This document shows positions 26,052 to 35,065 of a stretch of DNA of 64,000 nt, piece by piece; within the stretch, counting starts at the first letter, position 1; the number at the start of each line of letters is the position of its first letter. The notes beneath the pieces are model-generated. The model did not search any database, was not told the DNA's origin, and saw only the letters and a program-made list of their open reading frames with translations. This stretch comes from DATLMR01 sp035634255 (GTDB lineage Bacteria; Acidobacteriota; Blastocatellia; UBA7656): NCBI GenBank assembly GCA_035634255.1, contig DASQDI010000055.1, forward strand, positions 34,145-98,144, given 5' to 3'. Both the position numbers and the translations under genes were made by a program.

Positions 26052-26927
26052 ATGAGAAAATCGATCATCATCGCTCTCATAGCCCTGTGTGCCGCCCCGC
26101 TCGCCCAGGCGCAGACCGAAGGCTCGAAGGAGAGCCCGGAGAAGGGCGCGCCCGCCGCGTCGTCGAATGCCTCGGGCTCATTCACCCCCCTTCGCCTGAA
26201 CGCCCGTGAAGCGTACGAGGTCCTCAAGAAGCTCAAGGATGCGCCCGACACCCCCATCCGATTCGAGCCTGACAGGCAATCGCCCGTCACGATCAAGAAT
26301 GCCAAGGTGAGGAGCGCCACGCACGAGGCGTCGGGCGTGACCCACCACCTGATCGCGCCGCAGATCGAGCTGGTTAACGAGACCGACCGGGCCGTGACGG
26401 CCGTGAGACTGGAACTCGCCCTCGCGGACGAGGAGAGCAAGTCGCTCGGCCACACTTTCCGGGCCTTTATCAAGCCCGGAGAGTCGAAGCTGTTGGGCGG
26501 CGGGGCGGAATACTCCCCGGCTTTCATGCTGGCTCCGGGGAGCGCGGAGAGGCTGAAGGTCAGCGTCGTCGGCGTGGAGTTCGGGAGCATAAGGGTATGG
26601 GGCCTTCTACCCGCCTCGCCCGAAATGATTCTGATAGATACGGCCGTGGATAAGAAGCCCGTGTTGCTCAAAAGGCCCCACCCGAATTATACGGAGCGCG
26701 CGCGCCTGAAAGGCGTCCAGGGGACGATCATGTTGAGAGTGCTGATCAGCGAGACGGGCGAGGTCACGATGGTCAGGGTCTTACAAGGGCTGCCCGAGGG
26801 GTTGAACGAGGAGGCCATTAAGGCCGCATATCAACTGAAGTTCAAGCCCGCCATTAAAGACGGGAAGCCTGTCCCATACTGGCAACGGGTCAACATGAGT
26901 TTCAATTTAGTGGAGTCTCCCCGCTAG
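26052..26927 (+). CDS. Secreted TonB-C domain protein
   Basis: 291 aa. Signal peptide 1-21 (cleavage near AQAQ). The middle (about 50-185) is a beta-rich domain of unknown type. The last 85 residues are a TonB C-terminal domain: KRPHPNYTERARLKGVQGTI, VLISETGEVTMVRVLQGLPEGLNEEAI, then QLKFKPAIKDGKPVPYW. There is no membrane anchor beyond the signal, unlike TonB proper. Such orphan TonB-C proteins are frequent in Acidobacteria-like genomes. AGGAGG lies ten bases before the ATG. Confidence 0.82.
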   Translation: MRKSIIIALIALCAAPLAQAQTEGSKESPEKGAPAASSNASGSFTPLRLNAREAYEVLKKLKDAPDTPIRFEPDRQSPVTIKNAKVRSATHEASGVTHHLIAPQIELVNETDRAVTAVRLELALADEESKSLGHTFRAFIKPGESKLLGGGAEYSPAFMLAPGSAERLKVSVVGVEFGSIRVWGLLPASPEMILIDTAVDKKPVLLKRPHPNYTERARLKGVQGTIMLRVLISETGEVTMVRVLQGLPEGLNEEAIKAAYQLKFKPAIKDGKPVPYWQRVNMSFNLVESPR

Positions 26928-26939
26928 CGCGAGGGGCTG

Positions 26940-27716
26940 TCACAACGGCCTGATCCAGATGTTGCGGTACCTCACCAGGTCGCCGTGGTCCTGTAGCTTG
27001 AGGGGCGCCTTCGGCCCGTGCGCGAGGTAAAGCGGCGGCTTGTCATGCCACGTGTTCCCGTGAATCTCGACGTTGTTCTGTACCAGCACGCCGTTGTGGA
27101 GCACGGTGACGCGCGCGCGCTCCGTCACTTTCCCCTGCCCATCAAACTTCGGGGCCTTGAAGATGATGTCGTAGGCCTGCCACTCGCCGGGCTTGCGGCT
27201 CGCGTTGACCAGGGGCGCGTACTGCTTGTAGACCGACCCGGCCTGCCCATGAAAGTAGGTCTCGTTGTTGTAAGAGTCGAGCACCTGCACCTCGTAGCGG
27301 TCCATGAGGAAGATGCCGCTGTTGCCGCGCCCCTGCCCTTCACCTTTGATTACGGAGGGGGCGGCCCACTCGATGTGCAACTGGCAATCGCCGAACTCTT
27401 CGCGGGTCGAAATATCCCCGGCGCCCGGCACCACTTCCGCGTAGCCGTCCCTGACCTGCCACCGGGCTTCGCCCCCGTCCTTCACGCCGCGCCACTTCGA
27501 CAGGCTCCCGCCGTCGAAGAGAACGATGGCGTCGGAGGAAGGGTCGCTGCTGGCCCTGCCGGGGGTCACGACCGGGGGGCTGGTTCCGGGCGGCGGGTAC
27601 GGGCTCAGCTCCTGAATGGTTTGATTCATAACCGCTCCTGAAAAAGCGCTGACCAAGAGCAGGAAAGCAATGCCGGGATTTTTCAACGCCCCGCGTCTCG
27701 CCTTGAGCCATTCCAT
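26940..27716 (-). CDS. Secreted DUF1080 (3-keto-disaccharide hydrolase-like) protein
   Basis: 258 aa with an N-terminal membrane or signal segment (residues 15-30). The DUF1080 concanavalin-like fold is clear: IVLFDGGSLSKWRGVKDGGEARWQVRDG, TREEFGDCQLHIEWAAP, GNSGIFLMDRYEVQVLDSY, WQAYDIIFKAPKF and NIWIRPL at the end. Family members act on sugars, some on 3-keto-glycosides. GGAGGAGATCATCT precedes the ATG. It is convergent with the TonB-C gene and divergent from the esterase gene. Confidence 0.9.
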   Translation of the reverse strand: MEWLKARRGALKNPGIAFLLLVSAFSGAVMNQTIQELSPYPPPGTSPPVVTPGRASSDPSSDAIVLFDGGSLSKWRGVKDGGEARWQVRDGYAEVVPGAGDISTREEFGDCQLHIEWAAPSVIKGEGQGRGNSGIFLMDRYEVQVLDSYNNETYFHGQAGSVYKQYAPLVNASRKPGEWQAYDIIFKAPKFDGQGKVTERARVTVLHNGVLVQNNVEIHGNTWHDKPPLYLAHGPKAPLKLQDHGDLVRYRNIWIRPL

Positions 27717-27884
27717 AGATGATCTCCTCCGGCCCTAGTATAAAGATTAAAACTTCACTTGCAAGAAGCCGGGGCTTTATTTCGCGGCCGCACGGGCCGG
27801 TTACGAAGCCCCGCTTGATCCGCCCGTCGCGTGATGCTATCTTCGCGGCGAACGTCTGCACTTTAACAATCGGGGGAATGATCG

Positions 27885-29435
27885 ATGAATTTCAGGTTGA
27901 TGCGCGGCTTCACCATTTCGGTCTGCCTGCTGGTCGCGTGCGCGGCGGCCGTCCGGGCGCAGGACGCGGGGCAGGTCCTGCGCCTGTCGGTCGGCTACAA
28001 CACGTTGAAGAACTCGACGAAGATGGACGACGCGATGCGCTCGAAGGTCGAGGGCCTCGGGAAGAAGGCGCAGGAGGCGCGGCAGGCGGGCAGGTACGGC
28101 GAAGCGCTCAAGCATTACCACCACGCCATAGCCCTGATGCGCGGGGCCGAGTGGACGCCCGAGCGCGCACTCACGACCGCCCTCACGTTCAGGCCCGAGC
28201 GCGCCGTGCTCGAACCCGCCCAGACCGTGAGCGTGCGGGTGGGGCAGATTTTTTCGCTCGATGAAAAGCCGCGGGGGAAGCTCGCGGCCTCGGTGGTCCT
28301 GCTCAGGATGCGCGGGGACGAGCCGCTCGCCGTCCTAAAGTCGCTCGACTCGTTCGAGCCTGACGTGCCGCTCTCGGCGGAGGTGACGATCCCCGATGTC
28401 GAGGACGGAAGCTACCGGCTGGCGGTAATAATCAAGCCGCCGGCCCCCTCCGCCTCAAGCCCGGTCGTCAAAGCCGCGACCGTTCGCATAGAGCGCGGGC
28501 TGGCTAAGAAGGTGGCGGCGGCGAAGGCACGGGCGGCGAAGGTTGAAGCGAGACTGAAGGAGGGCGGCAAACAGGCCCTCGCCGCGGAGATGGCTTCGGC
28601 GCAGTACCGCATCGGCCTGTTCGACCTGGCGAGCGCGGGCGACATCCCCCCGGAGCGGGTCGATTTCGACAGGGAGTTGAAGGAGGCCGACGAGCAGCTC
28701 TCGGACCTCGAAGCGGGGCGCGACCCGTTCGCGCGGAGGCGGGGGGACTTCAGGAAGGCGTACCGCTCGCAGGTGGACGACACCTTGCAGCCCTACCGCG
28801 TCTTCGTCCCTTCGAGCTACGACGGGTCGAAGCCATACCCTCTGGTCATCGCGCTTCACGGGATGGGGGGCGACGAGAACTCGTATTTCGATTTCTACAA
28901 AAACGACAACGGCGAGAACACCTTCAAGGCCGAGGCCGAGCGCCACGGCTACATAGTCGCGTGCCCGAAGGGGCGCGAGCCCGCGTCGATGTACCTGGGC
29001 GCGGCCGAGCGCGACGTGATGGACGTGATCTCGGAGGTCAGGCGCGCCTACCGCATCGACCCCGACAGGATTTATATGACCGGCCACTCGATGGGCGGGT
29101 TCGGCACGTGGTCCATAGCGATGAACCACCCCGACCTCTTCGCGGCGCTGGCCCCGGTGGCCGGGGGCGGCAACGCCTCGAAGATGAGCAGGATCGCGCA
29201 TGTCCCCCAACTGGTCGTACACGGCGATGACGACAAGACCGTACCGGTGCAGAATTCGCGCGCGATGGTGGAGGCGGCGAAGAAGCTGAACGTCGAGGTG
29301 AGGTATATGGAGATACCGGGCGGCGATCACGTGAGCGTCGCGGCCCGAACCTTCAAGGACGTCTTCGAGTGGTTCAACGCGCACAGGCGCAACAACTCGA
29401 AGGCGAAGGGCGCGGCGGGCGCGAGCAGTAATTGA
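27885..29435 (+). CDS. Secreted alpha/beta-hydrolase esterase with N-terminal helical domain
   Basis: 516 aa. Signal peptide 1-24. Residues 40-290 are a mostly helical and beta region of unknown role. Residues 295-495 are an esterase of the PHB-depolymerase/dienelactone-hydrolase type: oxyanion segment ALHGMGGDENS, nucleophile elbow GHSMGGFGTW, acid in VHGDDDKTVPVQ, and histidine in GGDHVSVA. Substrate unknown; a periplasmic feruloyl or acyl esterase is plausible. Faces the reverse-strand RsbU-like gene through a shared terminator. Confidence 0.88.
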   Translation: MNFRLMRGFTISVCLLVACAAAVRAQDAGQVLRLSVGYNTLKNSTKMDDAMRSKVEGLGKKAQEARQAGRYGEALKHYHHAIALMRGAEWTPERALTTALTFRPERAVLEPAQTVSVRVGQIFSLDEKPRGKLAASVVLLRMRGDEPLAVLKSLDSFEPDVPLSAEVTIPDVEDGSYRLAVIIKPPAPSASSPVVKAATVRIERGLAKKVAAAKARAAKVEARLKEGGKQALAAEMASAQYRIGLFDLASAGDIPPERVDFDRELKEADEQLSDLEAGRDPFARRRGDFRKAYRSQVDDTLQPYRVFVPSSYDGSKPYPLVIALHGMGGDENSYFDFYKNDNGENTFKAEAERHGYIVACPKGREPASMYLGAAERDVMDVISEVRRAYRIDPDRIYMTGHSMGGFGTWSIAMNHPDLFAALAPVAGGGNASKMSRIAHVPQLVVHGDDDKTVPVQNSRAMVEAAKKLNVEVRYMEIPGGDHVSVAARTFKDVFEWFNAHRRNNSKAKGAAGASSN

Positions 29436-29443
29436 TAATTCAT

Positions 29444-29481
29444 GGTCCTTTCGGCCGGCGGCTCAATCGACCGAAAGGACC
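29444..29481. terminator. Bidirectional terminator between convergent genes
   Basis: Perfect 11-bp inverted repeat GGTCCTTTCGG (29444-29454) and CCGAAAGGACC (29471-29481) with a 16-base loop. The right arm lies inside the last codons of the reverse-strand phosphatase gene. Confidence 0.65.
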
Positions 29482-30620
29482 ACCGATGTCACGTCGTCGG
29501 TGAAGCTCCCGCCGGTGAATTCGGATATAGCCTCGATCAACCTCTCCTGCACCTCCGAGGCGGAGGCCCCCCGGTTCTTTATCAATAATTCGACGAGCCT
29601 CTCTTCCCCGAAATCCGCCCCCTCCGAATCGAGGGCTTCGGTCACCCCGTCGGTAAATAGAAGAATCTTATCACCCGGCCGAAGCTCGACCTGCCTCTGC
29701 TCGTAGTCCCAGTCCGGGAAGGGGCCGAGCAGCGCGCCGCCTTCCTCCAGCCGGACCCGAGTGCCATCCGCGCGGACGATGATGGGCGGGCAGTGGCCCG
29801 CGTTCGCGTAGACCAGCTTCCGCGCATGGGTGTCGACGACGCAGTAGAAGAAGGTGATGAACCGCTCGCTCGCCGTGTTGGTATGGATCACCCGGTTCAG
29901 CTTCCCGCACAACTCCCGCGGCGACATATGCTCGGAGACGAAGGCCTTGACCGCCGCCTGCACGTTGCACATCAGAAGGGCCGCGGGCAACCCTTTGCCG
30001 CTCACGTCCGCTATGCAGAGGCCCACCCTGTCCTCCCTGAACCTGAATATGTCGAAGTAGTCGCCGCTCACGTTCAGGGCCGGGAGCCAGGAGGTCGATA
30101 TCTCGCAGCCGCGCACCCGAGGGATCTCCTTCGGCAGAAGCCCGCGCTGAATCTCCCGCGCGTCCTCGGACTCCTGCCTCTGCCTGCGCAGGCGGCTGCG
30201 CAGGCTCCGCCCGTCGCTTATCTCGCCGCACAGTATGCTCAGGAGCCGGTCGTTCTCCCACGGCTTCTGGACGAAGTCCCGCACCCCCCTCCGCATGGCC
30301 TCCACCGCTAGGTCCACCGTCGCCCACGCGGTCATGACCACGATGGGGAGCGTGTTGTCGATGGCCTGGATGTTCTCGAGGAGGTCGAGCCCTTCCTGGC
30401 CCGAGGTGGTGTCGCGGGCGTAATTGAGGTCCATCAGCAGCAGGTCGAAGTCCCTCGCCCTGAGCGCCTCCAGCACGGCCGCCGGGGAGGTCACCGTTTC
30501 GACCTGAAAGCCTTCGCCCTTGAGCAGCAGGTAGAGCGCCTCCAATATATCGGGCTGATCGTCCGCGATTAAGGCCCGCGAAACGGGCGCACGCTCATCC
30601 GGGGTCCGTGTGACTGCCAT
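29463..30620 (-). CDS. Response regulator with PP2C-type (RsbU-like) phosphatase domain
   Basis: 385 aa. A receiver domain comes first (about residues 13-130) with the phosphoacceptor aspartate in LLLMDLNYA and the lysine in FVQKPWEND. A short coiled linker is followed by a SpoIIE/RsbU-type PP2C phosphatase (about 185-385): SGDYFDIF, CIADVSGKGLPAALLM, LVYANAGHCPP, ILLFTDGVTEALDSEG, and FTDDVTSVVLS. Such proteins switch anti-sigma-factor antagonists in stress cascades. No rsbV or rsbW gene is adjacent. The ATG at 30620 is preferred; a GTG at 30656 would add 12 residues but has no ribosome site. Confidence 0.9.
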   Translation of the reverse strand: MAVTRTPDERAPVSRALIADDQPDILEALYLLLKGEGFQVETVTSPAAVLEALRARDFDLLLMDLNYARDTTSGQEGLDLLENIQAIDNTLPIVVMTAWATVDLAVEAMRRGVRDFVQKPWENDRLLSILCGEISDGRSLRSRLRRQRQESEDAREIQRGLLPKEIPRVRGCEISTSWLPALNVSGDYFDIFRFREDRVGLCIADVSGKGLPAALLMCNVQAAVKAFVSEHMSPRELCGKLNRVIHTNTASERFITFFYCVVDTHARKLVYANAGHCPPIIVRADGTRVRLEEGGALLGPFPDWDYEQRQVELRPGDKILLFTDGVTEALDSEGADFGEERLVELLIKNRGASASEVQERLIEAISEFTGGSFTDDVTSVVLSVD

Positions 30621-31209
30621 GCCTTTGTTAAATCCGGCTCCGTAAAAATTCCGCACGCTTATCGCAAACCAATTGGCGTGCCACTGCCGCGAAGCCGCGT
30701 AAATGCTTGAGCCGTGATGAAAAAGCCGGGGAGGGGCCGCGCGACCTGTCCACTTGTGGCATCGGGGATTCCCATAATCGGATAGGCGGCGGGCGGGGGC
30801 GACGAGAGGAGAATGACGGAAAGATGTTGCCGGTCTCCCGTAGGAATAGCTGGTGTCTTTCCGTCACCTGCCTCTACATCATCAAAAGATGACTAACCTA
30901 TGGTATAACACCGCGCGCGGTCTGTCTCTTCCCCGCTCGGGTACCCCCGCCCGCATTCGCTGTAACCGCCGGGGGGAGGCCACCGTAATTGAGGTCTGTA
31001 GGCCGGTCTTTCGTTTCCTCAATATTCGGGGTGCAAAAAGTTGCGGAATCGGATACACTGCCACATCAACCTCAAAGCCGAATAGATCATCGCCGGAGCC
31101 GGAAGCCGGCTTTTGAGGAGTCTGTCCGGAGCAGTGGCGGCGCGAGTGCCTGGACCGTCGAGGTTAAGGTTGAGAATTCATCAAGCGGTCTCTGAAAGGA
31201 ACCTGTTCT
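30621..31209. other. Long intergenic region with one inverted repeat
   Basis: No credible gene. Short frames are not supported by ribosome sites. The main structure is an 11-bp perfect inverted repeat, TGACGGAAAGA (30814-30824) and TCTTTCCGTCA (30856-30866), 31 bases apart. It lies between the divergent RsbU-like and amidohydrolase genes, so it could be a regulatory site or a structured leader for either. No known riboswitch consensus was recognised. Confidence 0.4.
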
Positions 31210-32721
<1,512 letters not shown>

Positions 32722-32751
32722 GCCTTCGCCTCTAACCCTGACCTCATCGGA

Positions 32752-32784
32752 GATGTAGCGCGGGACGCGCGCCCGCGCTACATC
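32752..32784. repeat. Long perfect hairpin between amidohydrolase and VOC genes
   Basis: 13-bp perfect stem GATGTAGCGCGGG (32752-32764) with CCCGCGCTACATC (32772-32784) and a 7-base loop, 30 bases after the amidohydrolase stop and 14 bases before the GTG of the next gene. No T-run. The core GCGCGGG...CCCGCGC is shared with the hairpin at 4858-4884, which hints at a dispersed REP-like element. Confidence 0.6.
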
Positions 32785-32797
32785 GAGGGAATCCAGC

Positions 32798-33718
32798 GTG
32801 CTGACACCAATCATCTGCATCGCCCTCTTACTGTTCGGCCCCGGCCTCCCCGCTCGGGCCTCGGCGCAGGAGGCCGCGTCGGAGAAGAAGCCCGACTTCG
32901 CGCCCGGCCACTTTCACCACCTGCACCTGAATTCGACGAACCCGGCCGCCGCCATCGATTTTTATACGAGCAAGTTCGATTGCGAGAAGGGGCGGTTCGC
33001 GGGCGTCGAGGACGCGGTGTGGGCGCAGAAGTCATGGCTCCTGTTCACGAAGGTGAACGAGGCCCCGCCGTGGGAGCTGACCTCGGCCATCTGGCACTTC
33101 GGCTGGGGCGCAGAAGACATGAAGGCCGCTTACCAGAAGCAGCTGGACAGCGGCACTAAATTCTTCACGCCGATCACAGACATCAGCGACCTGGCGAGGT
33201 TCCCGAATTTCTACTTCGCGTACGTCGAAGGCCCGGACCGCGCCCTGATCGAGTTGAACACGGCCCCGCACCACCGCTTCGGCCACCTCCACCTCTTCAG
33301 CGAAGACCCCGTGTCGGCGGGCCAGTGGTACCTGAAACATATCGGGGTGACGAGAAGAGGCCCGCTCCCTTCGCGCGAGCCGCGATTCTACAGGAATCTT
33401 CAGGTCGGCCCGAGCTTCTCTTTCAACCTCGACAACGTCAACGTCATCATATTCCCAATAGAGCATTCGAAGCAGGCGTACCCGACGCACTGGAAGAAGG
33501 GGCAGACCGCCATGACCCCGACGAAGGGCCGGGTGGTCGATCACGTCGCCTTCAGCTTCGACAACCTGTCGGAGGCGCTTGAGAGGATGCGCAAAGATGG
33601 GGTGAAAGTCACGCAGGGGGTAAAGACTATGGCCGGCGGCAAGGTCAAACATGCCTTCGTCGAAGGGCCGGACAATATCCGCATAGAGTTGATCGAAGGC
33701 CACGCCGTCAACCGGTAG
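32798..33718 (+). CDS. Secreted VOC (glyoxalase-fold) superfamily protein
   Basis: 306 aa. Signal peptide 1-25 (ALLLFGPGLPARASAQE). Two paired VOC modules follow: FHHLHLNSTNPAAAIDFYTSKF (about 42-63) and HRFGHLHLFSEDPVSAGQWYL (about 160-180), with metal-ligand-like histidines and the glutamate-type LIELNTAPHH and IRIELIEGHAVN ends. Reaction unknown; family members are lyases, dioxygenases or binding proteins. The start codon is GTG. It is probably co-transcribed with the Tat amidohydrolase, which suggests one periplasmic degradation step pair. Confidence 0.8.
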   Translation: MLTPIICIALLLFGPGLPARASAQEAASEKKPDFAPGHFHHLHLNSTNPAAAIDFYTSKFDCEKGRFAGVEDAVWAQKSWLLFTKVNEAPPWELTSAIWHFGWGAEDMKAAYQKQLDSGTKFFTPITDISDLARFPNFYFAYVEGPDRALIELNTAPHHRFGHLHLFSEDPVSAGQWYLKHIGVTRRGPLPSREPRFYRNLQVGPSFSFNLDNVNVIIFPIEHSKQAYPTHWKKGQTAMTPTKGRVVDHVAFSFDNLSEALERMRKDGVKVTQGVKTMAGGKVKHAFVEGPDNIRIELIEGHAVNR

Positions 33719-33743
33719 AGAGCCCGGCGGCGGGCGGTGATTT

Positions 33744-34031
33744 ATGGAACAACCTGTCTGGAATTTTGAGCAAGAACCTTCCGACGAGCCGCTCGACGAG
33801 ACCGGCGTCAACCTGCGCGCTTATTTCGACCGGATGCCCGACGAGAAGATGCGGCAGTACTCCCCCGACTGGACCGACGACCGCGTCAAAGAGTGGGACG
33901 AAAACTTCCGCGACGACGGCAACCTCATGATCCTGTGCTGCGAGCGCGAGGTGGATGTCGAAGAGTACCGCGCGGTCATCGAGCAATGCATAAAGTACCG
34001 GGACCGCGTGCGGGACGAAGTTAAGCCCTGA
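33744..34031 (+). CDS. Small acidic protein, unknown
   Basis: 95 aa, acidic, no signal peptide or membrane helix. Visible features are a tryptophan-rich start (MEQPVWNFEQEP), a DWTDDRVKEWDENF motif and a CCERE pair of cysteines. I do not recognise it. It follows the VOC gene by 25 bases in the same direction, so it may belong to that operon. Codon use matches the neighbours, and there is no overlapping alternative. Confidence 0.55.
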   Translation: MEQPVWNFEQEPSDEPLDETGVNLRAYFDRMPDEKMRQYSPDWTDDRVKEWDENFRDDGNLMILCCEREVDVEEYRAVIEQCIKYRDRVRDEVKP

Positions 34032-34065
34032 AGCAAGCCCCCGCGCCTGAGCGTCAGACTCCCCA

Positions 34066-35043
34066 TCAATACTCGCATAACGGGCTGTGCACGGTGAAAG
34101 GCTTGCTCCCTTTTATCGAGCCGGAGGTGTCGTGGCAGTCGGCGCAGATCGCGCTCCTGGGCGCGCGCCGGTGCTTTAAGCTCGACTGCTTGTGCACGTC
34201 ATGGCAACTTATGCAGGTCGGGGACTCCGACCCGTAAAGGGCCACGTCGCGCACGTTGCGGAGCACGTGCCGGTCACCCGCGTTGAGCGCCTCGTCGTCG
34301 GCCTTGGAAAGATCGACCTCGAAATCCTGAAAGAGATTATCCCCGGCGACGAAGTTGTTCGGGTAGGGCAGGCCCGTCGACCTGGATTTACCCGTCCGAA
34401 TGTGGCACTGCGCGCAGGTGGAGGTGATCGCGCGCGCGTCATCCCTGCGCTTTTTCGAGAGGAAGACGAGCGAAGTGTCGCTGGAATGGTTCAGGTCCAC
34501 CACCCCGTGGCAGGAGTAACAATCGATCCCGAATGCCGAAAAGGCCTTCGTCTTCGAGTCCACCCCCGTCGTGTGACAGCCCGCGCACTTATTCGCGAAC
34601 CGCTCCCTGTCCCACGAAGGCTTATCCGCGTCGATCAGCTTCCGCGCGGGCAGGTCCGCCTGAGTGTTGAGCAGGGCGAACTTCCCGTAGCCGTCCTTCT
34701 TAAGAAACCTCACGCGGTGCCTGCTTCCCAGAAAGAACTCTATCTGAGAAGCGAGGCCCGCGAGCGCGGGCTGAGACTTGACGAGCGCCTGATGTTCCGG
34801 GGCGTCTTCGCCCTGCCGGACCGTGAGGTTGTGCGTGTTCTTCTGCCAGCCGGGGCCCACGTCGTTGCGGTGACAGAATAGGCACTCGTCGCCGGGGACG
34901 TATTCGGGGACCGGCTTGCCCGCGTGGTTGCTCCCCCACGCGGCGGGGTCGAGCGCCTTCTGCTGCGCCGAGGCGTGAAAGGAGAATGCGACGGCCGATA
35001 GAATCGAAGCTAGCAGTACCCCTACCTTCAGTCTTGTCCGCAT
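34066..35043 (-). CDS. Periplasmic hexahaem c-type cytochrome
   Basis: 325 aa. Signal peptide 1-26 (ending SFHASAQ). Six CxxCH haem sites: CLFCH (54-58), CAGCH (153-157), CYSCH (175-179), CAQCH (210-214), CISCH (277-281) and CADCH (300-304). The long gap between sites one and two is notable, and extra histidines near sites could serve as axial ligands. Cytochrome c554-like proteins carry electrons to or from membrane complexes. It stands alone here with no oxidase or reductase partner. Direction is opposite to the VOC operon. Confidence 0.88.
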   Translation of the reverse strand: MRTRLKVGVLLASILSAVAFSFHASAQQKALDPAAWGSNHAGKPVPEYVPGDECLFCHRNDVGPGWQKNTHNLTVRQGEDAPEHQALVKSQPALAGLASQIEFFLGSRHRVRFLKKDGYGKFALLNTQADLPARKLIDADKPSWDRERFANKCAGCHTTGVDSKTKAFSAFGIDCYSCHGVVDLNHSSDTSLVFLSKKRRDDARAITSTCAQCHIRTGKSRSTGLPYPNNFVAGDNLFQDFEVDLSKADDEALNAGDRHVLRNVRDVALYGSESPTCISCHDVHKQSSLKHRRAPRSAICADCHDTSGSIKGSKPFTVHSPLCEY

Positions 35044-35065
35044 GAAATAACCCCGGCTTACTCGA

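Noticed and set aside
30814..30866. Known riboswitch
   Set aside because: I compared by eye with common riboswitch consensus motifs and saw no match; kept only as an unexplained inverted repeat.
30853..31116. Small forward frame before the amidohydrolase gene
   Set aside because: No ribosome site and composition unlike the genes; not supported.
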